From: Symbiodinium natans
Lineage: Eukaryota; Sar; Dinophyceae; Suessiales; Symbiodiniaceae
Direction of reading: 5' to 3'
Assembly: GCA_905221605.1 (NCBI GenBank)
Contig: CAJNDS010000891.1
Coordinates: forward strand, 72,501 to 136,500
Length of the DNA stretch: 64,000 bases
Each line of letters begins with the position of its first letter. Within the stretch, counting starts at the first letter, position 1. The notes below the pieces were generated by a model, which did not search any database, had not been told where the DNA came from, and saw only the letters and a program-made list of their open reading frames with translations. The position numbers and the translations under genes are program-made. Below, one piece after another: positions 11,371 to 20,400 of this stretch.

Positions 11371-12300
11371 TTCGCGGGGCCTCGGTCAAGTAAATTAAGG
11401 TAATGGTGTCGTGTGTCCTTTATCATCATGTGTTTGGCTATTAAAACACAGCAAAAGTAAATTAGTACATCGCAACACAGAAACAACACATCAACAGAGG
11501 GAAAAAAAGGAAAAAAGGGTGGATCTTTGGGGGGGGGGGATACCAAAATAAATAAATAAATATAAAAAAAATAAATAAATATAAATATATATATATATAT
11601 ATGTGAGGGTTTGAGGGGTTTAGGGTTTAGGGTTCAGGGTTAGGAAAACCCTCAACACCAAAACCCGACCTTGAGCTATGCAGGGTTTGTTCAAAAACAA
11701 ACAAAACCTTTTCTTGCCCCGCGCCCCTCCCCACTAGCAAATCAAAAGCGACAAACACACAGTGAGAACGTAGACGATACTGTCGCTTGGTGAGATACAG
11801 AGTGTTTTTGTTGAGCTACGGAACGGTTGTCCTAAGATACAGTGGGAGATGGACCCATGTTTGGTACTTTTATCAGAGCTCAAGCTTCAGAATTTAGGGT
11901 AGGGCCCTGTTTGGCACTTTTGGGGTTGAGGGTTTAGGCTTGCGGGTGACTTTTTTTCTGTGCCCATCTTGGTACCCCCAAAATCGTAAGGCATGTACCA
12001 TGAGAAGAGCCAGGTTCTTGCATAGGATTTAGGGTTTGGGGTCTGGTGCTTGGGTTTGAGGTTTAGGGCTTAGCGTTTAGGGTTGCCATTGGAGTTTATA
12101 AGAGGTACTGGAACGGATACCGCTGGTGAACCTAGCTTGTGGCTGGAAGGTTGCAAGCCGGAGGTTTGTGCGGCTTGCGAAACCCAAGCGTAACCTCGGA
12201 ATAAAAAGGATACCCTCTTTGGTTCAAGGGGGCTTCGAAGGGAACCTAAACCGTACATAAAGGGAAAAAGGGCCTACTTTGGGTCCTGGGCTTCTGTTTG
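11371..12300. other. Spacer with AT-rich microsatellite
   Basis: Mixed unique sequence with a G10 run (11530-11539), AAATAAAT and (AT)n repeats (11548-11602), and brief TTTAGGG words (11615-11645). A minus-strand 62-codon frame (12070-12258) has no recognisable domain. Nothing is called as a gene. Confidence 0.65.
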
Positions 12301-12452
12301 GGGTAACCCTAAACCCCAACCCCAAACCCCAAACCCCAACCCCAAACCCCAAACCCCGAACCCCAAACCCCAAACCCCAAACCCCAAACCCCAAACCCCA
12401 AACCCCAAACCCCAAACCCCAAACCCCAAACCCTAAACCCTAAACCCTAAAG
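12301..12452. repeat. CCCCAAA-variant array
   Basis: About 17 units of AAACCCC (with a few AACCCC), ending in three canonical CCCTAAA units. A homogeneous variant block argues for local unit amplification and not random decay. Confidence 0.92.
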
Positions 12453-13006
12453 CCATAGGGTTCAGGGAATCGGGCCAACGATCTTGCTGCCCCCCTGCTG
12501 GACACCACCCTAAACTAAACCCTTGAGCTTGGGATGCTCCCCCTTATACTAACAGCCCTTAATCGGGATTCCGATCGGGGGGTGCGATAAATCCCTATTC
12601 AGGACTGTTAGTATGCAGCCCGTGCAATTACGGTTGACTTGGTCTGAAAACCCTAACCCTAAACCCTGTGAACCCTAAACCAAAAACCCTAAACCCTAAA
12701 CCTTAGACCCTGAAGTCTGCAGGAAACCCTAAAAACTTAAACCCTGAATCCTAAACCGTACCCCTTTCCCCCTAAATCCTAAACATCCCCTTAAAACTAA
12801 CAGCTCCTCAACAGGGATTCTAGTACACCCGATGATAACATCCCAACCCTAAACCCTAAACCCTAAACCCTAAACCCTAGACCCTAAACCCTAAACTCGA
12901 AGGAAGGTTTGCAGGTCGGGTGCGTTTGATCTTGCTCCGCAGCGTCTTGCGTGGCCGATGCGGTGGAGTACCCGCCCTCTCCGGTCCTAGGCTCCAAGTG
13001 CTTGAG
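12453..13006. other. Spacer with two family A fragments
   Basis: A diverged family A element lies at 12531-12615 (GGGATGCTCCCCCTTATACTAACAG...ACTGTTAGTATG, right end decayed). A shorter remnant lies at 12781-12845. Short CCCTAAA arrays lie at 12645-12720 and 12845-12895. No gene. Confidence 0.7.
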
Positions 13007-13110
13007 GGTTTAGGGTTTAGGGTTTAGGGTTTAGGGTTTAGGGTTTAGGGTTTAGGGCAACCCTAAACCTTAAACCCCAAACCCTAAACCCTAAATCCTA
13101 AACCCTAAAA
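13007..13110. repeat. Head-to-head telomeric junction
   Basis: Seven TTTAGGG units (13007-13056) meet CCCTAAA-type units (13059-13110) through the two bases CA. The polarity, G-strand then C-strand on one strand, is that of a telomere-telomere join. Confidence 0.85.
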
Positions 13111-14093
13111 CCCAGGGTGGAGGGGGGCGAGAAACTGATATGGTGGAAGGTCTGGGGTTGGAGTGGAAGTTTGGGAGATACTTTAAGAGAAGCTCCTTAG
13201 AAGGGACCGTGATTTTCACGACCACTCTCTCTCTCTCTCTATATAAAAAAAACTGTATATGTATACATTATATAAGAATAATAAGGAGAATATAATAACA
13301 AGACAATATTAAATGATATTATATACATACATGCATTTATGTAATATACATGGCTCATCATTTAGGGTTTCGGGTTTAGCGTTTTATGCATCCTAAACCC
13401 TAAGCCTTACTCCTTTTAACCAAAGTAGCCCCAAGCACTGAACCCTAAACCCAATCTTTTTCGCAAAGAGTCCCTCCTGTAAACCCTACTTGGTAGCCCA
13501 GTAACCATATTAGAATAAGGGTACCCTTTTTTTGGGGTTAGTTACTTTATCAGGGAACCTTAAACCAAAAAAAGGGTAAAGGGTACCACAAGCCTAAAGA
13601 CACTCAAGCTAACTCATGAGTTCGCGAACCCTGTGTAAAGAGCCCGATATTGCTAACGCCTCCCAGTGGCCGGCCCGTCAACTGTGAACCCTAAACCCTA
13701 AGCTCCCTAAACTTTAGACCCTAAACCCGATAGACAACTCAAGCCCCTGAACCCTAAACTCTTAACCCTAGGTTTGAGGGTTTAGGGGTTTCGGGCCTAG
13801 GGTGTACAGGGCTTGTGGGGGTTGAAGGAATTATGGGTTTAAGGCTACAGGGGCTTTAATGGGTTTTGGGGTTCAGGTCTGAAGAGAGTGAAGAGCGTCA
13901 ATTGTTGAACTCTTGACAGATCAAATCCTGAACCCGCAAATGCGAACCCTAAAACCCTTCACGCGCTGCCCAACAGAAGCTCGAATCGAGCTCTTATTTT
14001 AGAGGCCCCGTTTCCCAATTGCAGTCTACTACTGTAGCCTTAGGAGGCTTGGATTGGAGGTCAGGTACCCTCTCAACCCTGAACCATCCGAAC
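13111..14093. other. Spacer with AT-rich tract and an intact family C element
   Basis: (CT)n and AT-rich DNA lie at 13222-13350. A full family C palindrome lies at 13489-13592 (TTGGTAGCCCAGTAACCAT, AAGGGTACCC, then AAAAAGGGTAAAGGGTACC), although its right end is slightly decayed. The remainder is degenerate telomeric words. No gene is supported. Confidence 0.7.
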
Positions 14094-14228
14094 CCTAAAC
14101 CCTAAACCCTAAACCCTAAACCCTAAACCCTAAACCCTAAACCCTAAACCCTAAACCCTAAACCCTAAACCCTAAACCCTAAACCCTAAACCCTAAACCC
14201 TAAACCCTAAACCCTAAACCCTAAACCC
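14094..14228. repeat. CCCTAAA array
   Basis: About 19 nearly perfect units. Confidence 0.97.
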
Positions 14229-14922
14229 AGACTGGGCGGGGTGCGAACGCGGTGCAGGTGGCAATATGGACAATCATCGCCTCTTCACTTTCGGAGTTAG
14301 CAGGGATTATAAACCCTAAACCCTAAACCCTAAATAGAGGCCTCGAGCCGGAACTAAAGCCAACCGTTTAGGAAGTTTAGGGTCTAGGGCTTGGAAGACA
14401 TGGGGATTCCCTTATAAGAGGGACCCCTTATAAGGTACCCCCTTACCATCCCTAAACCCAAAACCCAAAACCCAAAACCCAAAACCCACAACCAAAAACC
14501 CCAAACCCTAAACCCTAAACCCTTGGTACCCCCTCATTTCGGAAACCCCCAAATACGACATTGAGGCCACTGCCTTCGTTGAAGCCTGCCACTCCCGATC
14601 GGACATGCATGCAAACATGAGCGCGAAGGTTTAGGGTTGAGGGTTTAGGGTTTAGGGTTGAGGGTTTAGGGTTGAGGGTTTAGGGTTTAGGGTTAGAAAA
14701 CCCAAAACCCACAAAGCTCAACCTAAGGGTAGTCACATTGTCCAATAGAATGGGCCCTCCAAACCTACCCCTCATACAGCCCGTACATACCGTATAAAAC
14801 TCAAGACGAAACACTTCAAAGAAGGAAGGGGACTATATTGCGGGACCATGTAGCTACCCTTAGACTCAAGGCGCGAATGGGGCGCTAGCCGCTAGCTGGG
14901 GTCGGGCGCTGGACAAGTCCAG
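14229..14922. other. Spacer left of the assembly gap
   Basis: Unique sequence with short arrays: AAACCCA variants at 14450-14485, CCCTAAA at 14503-14522, and TTTAGGG/TTGAGGG at 14630-14695. This is the last telomeric-repeat DNA before the gap. No gene. Confidence 0.75.
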
Positions 14923-15022
14923 NNNNNNNNNNNNNNNNNNNNNNNNNNNNNNNNNNNNNNNNNNNNNNNNNNNNNNNNNNNNNNNNNNNNNNNNNNNNNN
15001 NNNNNNNNNNNNNNNNNNNNNN
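14923..15022. other. Assembly gap of exactly 100 N
   Basis: One hundred N characters. This is the conventional size for a gap of unknown length, so adjacency across it is a scaffolding statement. Every open frame crossing it is meaningless. Confidence 0.99.
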
Positions 15023-15914
15023 CCCCCCCCCCTGCCCCAAATTCTCTCCTCTCTCAGGCCCGTGCTGTAATGCACGGAACCTTGTTGCACTCACTGACGT
15101 TTCCACACCAAAAAAAAGCAGCACACAACGAACAGCCCAAGAAACAATTAGGATCCCCGCGCAGTCGAAGCAGAGCGAATCCTTGAGCTTCGTCTTGTAC
15201 GAGAAGCACGTTGCGAACTCAGCGAACGAGTACAACCACATCTCATCTCGTCCCCATTTCTGCCTTCCCACCCACATCACCAACCCATCTCCCAAGCCTC
15301 TCAGACCATAACGTTAGGGCACTGGTACTTGGCCCACTGCGCGTCAGTCCACACCTCCCAAACACCCACGCGCATACACGTCCAAACACGCACCCCCAAA
15401 GATTTTGGCCTTCGGCATGCTGGTGCTTGGCCTCGGGTTTAATTTTCCAATCTATCCCACACCCCGCCCGCCTTTCCCTCCTAGTCCTCCCAAACACATC
15501 ACGAAACGAACACAAAGCAAACACGAGATCCCCGCGAAGCGGGCGGAGCGGGCTAACGTCAGCTTGAGCAGCAAATGCTGCCGCATTCAAATTATAAATC
15601 GTAAGAAAAACAATCGCGTACATGAACAGACGACGAAAGAATATCCGACCTCGCCCTACTCCCCCCCCCCCCACGCCAACAAGAACAACAAAAACGCAGC
15701 ACGCAAAAAATACCCTAGTCCCTCCCTCCCAAATCCATCCTCCAAAATCATGTTTCCGCCTTCCTTTGAATCATGGACATTCACAGCATTTCGACCAATC
15801 GGAATATGGTTCTCTTTCTCTGATATTTTCTTAAATCGAATCCTGAGGTTTCACGATCATCATTCGATATTCATAAAAAACCTCAGAAAAATCATTTTCC
15901 GATTGATCGAATTT
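15023..15914. other. Unique island sequence right of the gap
   Basis: There are no telomeric repeats. A minus-strand frame of 143 codons (15243-15674) has a hydrophobic stretch resembling a signal peptide (MYAIVFLTIYNL) but no recognisable domain. Two diverged copies of a motif near GATCCCCGCG occur at 15151 and 15528. I cannot support a specific gene, but a fragment of the same transcription unit as the downstream minus-strand exon is possible. Confidence 0.5.
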
Positions 15915-16286
15915 CTATGAGCGTCCATGATAAGGCAAGGGTGCAGCAGTCCTTGCAGAAACAGAAGCATGGCAAAGGGCACTCGCTTCTACCATCTTCT
16001 TAGGATCAAATTTTCGACTTGGGCTGCTTTGGAGAAGCAACTCCGTTTTTCCGGTCCCTTCTACCACCTTCTTAGGATCAAATTTTCGATTTGGGCTATT
16101 TTGGAGAAGCAACTCCATTTTTCCGATCCCTTCTACTACCTTCTTAGGATCAAATATCCTCCATAATTTTGTCTCCAGCTCCTCCACAGTGACATGAGCA
16201 TTCACGCACTTTATCGCGACCTCAAGCAAAAAAATAAATATCTTCCCCATTACCCATCCCCCATTTCCCCCGTCATCTCTCTTCAT
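15915..16286 (-). CDS. Candidate exon with 24-residue in-frame repeats, unknown function
   Basis: The minus-strand frame contains two and a half copies of a 72-bp unit (15986-16165). These translate to 24-residue repeats with the core FDPKKVVEG followed by ELLLQ and SP.RKFDPKK. The unit length is a multiple of three and substitutions between copies are mostly conservative, which fits a coding repeat. Upstream in the same frame is VTVEELETKLWRIFDPKK. Before it, on the minus strand, is TTTATTTTTTTGCTTGAG, which resembles a splice acceptor, so the true exon may start near 16225 and not at the first Met. It lies on the same strand as the retroelement and about 1.2 kb beyond its stop codon. I recognise no family. 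It may be a host-gene exon or element-derived. Confidence 0.4.
   Translation of the reverse strand: MKRDDGGNGGWVMGKIFIFLLEVAIKCVNAHVTVEELETKLWRIFDPKKVVEGIGKMELLLQNSPNRKFDPKKVVEGTGKTELLLQSSPSRKFDPKKMVEASALCHASVSARTAAPLPYHGRS
15986..16165. repeat. 72-bp tandem repeat, 2.5 copies
   Basis: Units begin CTTCTACC at 15986, 16058 and 16130 (exact 72-base period) and share CTTCTTAGGATCAAAT and TTGGAGAAGCAACTCC. The third copy is truncated. Confidence 0.9.
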
Positions 16287-16299
16287 CTACTATCTCTCT

Positions 16300-16322
16300 G
16301 TCTCTCTTTCCTTCTTCCTGTC

Positions 16323-16361
<39 letters not shown>

Positions 16362-16752
16362 TTATCTCTTTATCTCTTTCTCTCTTTCTCTCTTTCTCTC
16401 TCTCTCTCTCTCTTTCTCTCTTTCTCTCTTTCTCTCTTTCTCTCTTTCTCTCTTTCTCTCTTTCTCTCTTTCTCTCTTTATCTCTTTCTCTCTTTCTCTC
16501 TTTCTCTCTTTCTCTCTTTCTCTCTTTCTCTCTTTCTCTCTTTCTCTCTTTCTCTCTTTCTCTCTTTCTCTCTTTCTCTCTTTCTCTCTTTCTCTCTTTC
16601 TCTCTTTCTCTCTTTTCTCTCTTTCTCTCTTTCTCTCTTTCTCTCTTTCTCTCTTTCTCTCTTTCTCTCTTTCTCTCTTTCTCTCTTTCTCTCTTTCTCT
16701 CTTTCTCTTTTTCTCTCTTTCTCTCTTTCTCTCTTTCTCTCTTTCTCTCTTT
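16300..16752. repeat. (TCTCTCTT)n microsatellite
   Basis: About 450 bp of an 8-bp polypyrimidine unit with rare TTTATC interruptions. Read on the minus strand it is an AAGAGAGA tract beyond the 3' end of the retroelement ORF. The long Ser/Phe/Leu and Arg/Glu/Lys open frames across it are artefacts of the 8-bp unit. Confidence 0.95.
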
Positions 16753-17433
16753 GGGTTTCACTCGAACTCGATTCCGCAGCGGTCTGGTCTGACCTACTAG
16801 CTAGCTGTAGTTCATGACATGTGTCACGGCCGCTCTGTGGCGGCGGCTAACAGCTTCGGGTATGGACAGCAAGAGACGTCCCGCAGGAACCGGAGTTCAA
16901 CTAGACTGCAGGCAAAACGGTCTCAAGCGCAACAGAGCCTACCTGGACCTACCGTGAACAGGAAAGAAACACGTGCTCGCAAACTCAAAAGGACGGTGTA
17001 TGTACAAGGGATACTATTCTACGGCCGGTCTCACAGTTCGCTCACTCACAGGGCTAAACAGTGTGGGCACACTAGTGCCGCAGATGTCCTGGGGCCGATG
17101 AAGGTGCGGCACCCCTGTGCTGATGGAGCAACGCATGACTGCATATGGTGACATGGTTGAGAATAGGACTCGGTACACTGAAGAGGAAGAGCACAAAAAC
17201 ACTCAGGGAGAGTGTAGCTATCTCATTTTCTCATCACTCAAGACTCCTTATCAGGGCGACCCGGACATGAAGTGCCGGTATCATGGCTCTGTGGCCGAAA
17301 GGTCGGCTTCACATGTGCCTTCCCTGTACATAGGAACAGAGACAAAGATTCAGACAGGGTTGCAAGCCTGTCCCCCCAAGCACCCTAGATGGGGGTGCAC
17401 CCCCACTTTTGTGAGAAAAATAAGCTCTCATCG
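16753..17433 (-). other. Probable 3' untranslated region of the retroelement
   Basis: About 680 bases lie between the ORF stop at 17434 and the microsatellite. No domain-bearing frame is visible. A perfect 16-bp palindrome (TGGGGGTGCACCCCCA, 17390-17405) lies about 30 bases after the stop. LINE-type elements often carry a 3' structure recognised by their reverse transcriptase and end in a simple repeat. Assigning that role here is inference. Confidence 0.45.
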
Positions 17434-20400
17434 TCAGGCCGATCCGCTTTCCCCAGCAGGGGGCCTGCGGATGCAGCCAAGCACATAACAGTTGGACTGG
17501 ATTTCGGGACTTAAGGTTTCAAGCCTTTCCGATGCGACACCGTCGTCCATGTACCAGGCTTCTGTCCTGCCCGGTATCAAGCCAACGGTTCTGTAGTGTC
17601 CTGTGAGAACTGATTCACCCAGATGCACAATGATAGAAATGAGGTCATAGGCAAGCCAATCACACGCTATGCTGCTTTCACTTCGGAAGATCGGCAGGTG
17701 GACACAGCGATTGTTGAATGTAAGAGGCACACGGGTCTTCCTCGTGACACCATTGGTCGTGGTATATCTAGGTAGAACAAGGAAAATGTGAGTCGGAGCT
17801 GTGCAGAGCGCATGCGGTTGGGCCTGCAGGTGCCAGCTAAGGATGAGGGTGTCCAGCTCCCCGTCTTGGATACCTCCAGGTGCTGCCAGAAGCAGCAATG
17901 GCGCAGCGGGCTCCCTGATTTCAGTTGTGCATCCCTCCTCAACCGCAACTCTCGCCTCCCAGTGAACGAGGCTATCAGTCCAAGCAAGCTTAGGGATGAT
18001 GAACTGTATGAATTCACTCACATCATGCTGTCTGTTGGGCTGCGCCCAGCCTAGCATGTACATGCGGAGAAACATGGCTGCATCCCAGTGCGTTTTGGCA
18101 AGTGCCTTCTGCCAAGCATCGGGTATGCGGCTCCCCGGCCTGAGCTGTGCTTGCCACAGGGTGGCAGTTATGACGGAGTTGATGTAGCAAGTGTTGCCAC
18201 TATTTTTAAGCTTGAGGCGAGAGACACTCGGCACACCAGCAGGTGGCCGTACGCTTCCTGCAGCGCTCAGATGTTTTCCAGGGCCTTTTGCAGTGCCATT
18301 GCCAGTCCGTGGCGTTGCTGGTTTGGCGGCTGCAGTTGCGCCCCCACCACATTCCAAACCGCGCAGTTGGCCAACTGTCGCAGTTTCTGATGCAGGATGT
18401 CTGCTCTCGGGTCTCTCATGGCTACTTCGATGAGGAACACTGCTTTGTCGCCTTCCTGGGGCTCTTGCTTGGGACGCCTTTGGGCGCAGAACCTGGTGAC
18501 CAGATCCGGAAGACACAGCTCGGCGACCTGGTTGATGAGCTCCGTCGCCTCTTCCACCTTCAGGCTCTTGGCCGTCGCCGACGGCTCCACCTTTTTGGTG
18601 GCCGAGTTCCACTCCTGATACACGAAGCGCTTCTGCTGGTCTAGCCACTGATGCTTCATCGCATTCTCCACGGCCGTGGGATCTCCCACCATCAGTTGTA
18701 CTCTTGCCACGACCTCTTTCAGCAGGAGGCCCAGCGCAACGATTCTCATCGGGGGGACGTTCTCTCCTTTCTTCTGTTTTTGTTGCCATTCCTGCCCCGC
18801 CTTGAAAAGCGGCAGCAATATGGTTCCTGGGCCTTGTTGCTGGAGGTGGAAAGTGAAGGATGTGTCCAGGCGTAGACGGTTCAGGGCGTCCTCCTGCTGC
18901 AGCGACAGATTTGCCAGGAGCGTCACCACCGAGTTCAGGTTCTCGTCTGCAATTTGTCGCCGGCCTCCCCGCTGTCCTCGCCGGGCCGCTTTGGGTCGCT
19001 TGTTCGGTGCGTTCTCGGTCTCCCGGTCCATTTCCCTCGGCTGCTTCGAGGTCTCTCTCATGTTCGTCGCTAGCCCTGGTAGTAGGTTGCCGAAGACGCT
19101 CACCACTTCCGTCGTCATGTTCACAGTGTAGTCCTATCAGGGCACATTGGAAGATCACATTACATTGGAAGTAATGTCTGGAGGGGGAGGACCTGTCACA
19201 CCACGGGCAGGTGCCATTTCGGAGGAGTCGGGGCTTGACCTGTGCACATCGCTCCTCAAGTTTGCCGTTGGCGGTGACTGCCCACACGTCCTTGTGGGCC
19301 CTAACTATGTGTCGCTTCAGAGCCGTGGGATCGGCGATCCATCGCTTGCAAACACAGCAATGTTGCTTGAGGGACGACACAACATCGGCATCTAGCAGAC
19401 TTTTCCAGCCTTGTTGCCGAGCAACATCAAGAACCGGCTTTTGGGCTATGGGAGGCGGCTCATTTGCAGTGGCCTCCTCTGGAGCTTTTGGATTGGTGCT
19501 AGTATCTGCTTCGGGGCCGACCGCGGCTCCCTGAGTACTGCATTCCGGATAAAGAACAGGGCAGTATCCTTTTTCAATATGTGCTTTAAGCCCAATCCAT
19601 GCCCCGTATTTGAATTTACAGAAGGCACACTGGGGCAGACCTTTCAGTGCGTGGTTTGCCGGATCAAAACTGAGCAGTTCTGGCTTATCTTCTGGGTGCT
19701 TCCATGCCTTATGCTGTCGGAGGCTAGTGATAGTGCGAAATTGCTGACTGCAATGCGGACAGGTATAAGGGTCTGACTCCTTATCTTCAGGAAGCTGCTC
19801 ACCTGTATTCATCGAATGGAGTGAGTTGATAGCCAGCGCGAGCTGCGCCCGGACCTGTGGAAGGGCCCTAATGTCGCTGGGGCACTCTGCTGCAACTGTC
19901 TCAAGTGCGTCATGCATTCTCTGGCCTTGGTTAGCGAGCGCCTGCAGGGGGTCCTCAGCATTGAGATGCTTCTGGATCTGTTCATTGGTCACTAGGGTAA
20001 GATGCGCCGGTTTTTTGGCAATAGCCCGCATCTGTCTGGCAGCCATTGCACGAAGATGCTTACGTCCTGTGGGTCTAACGCCCACCGCCAGTAGCCCGTG
20101 CGCTGCTGAGCTCCACACCCCGGCTCTCCAGATTTGGTACCTGGGACGGTTGTGCGTTACGCGTCTGGAGTTGATGGCTTTACGAAGCTGGCTATATTGA
20201 CCCCTCGCCTTACGCATACGTAGTTGAACAGTTTTCTCCTGGGCGTCTCTATAGGAAATGACGGTACCTAGGTACTGATGTGTTTTCCTGAGAGGGATCA
20301 GAATCTGCTCGCCGTGTTGCATGAAGGCAAGGTGTGGGAGTTTGTCCTTGAAGACTTTAAGTTTCTGCAAAATCCTAATGGCATCTGCTCCCTTGGCGTG

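Noticed and set aside
14866-15295. Minus-strand open frames crossing the N block
   Set aside because: They run through 100 unknown bases and have no support on either side.
16194-16817. Ser/Leu/Phe-rich and Arg/Glu/Lys-rich open frames
   Set aside because: Translations of the (TCTCTCTT)n microsatellite.
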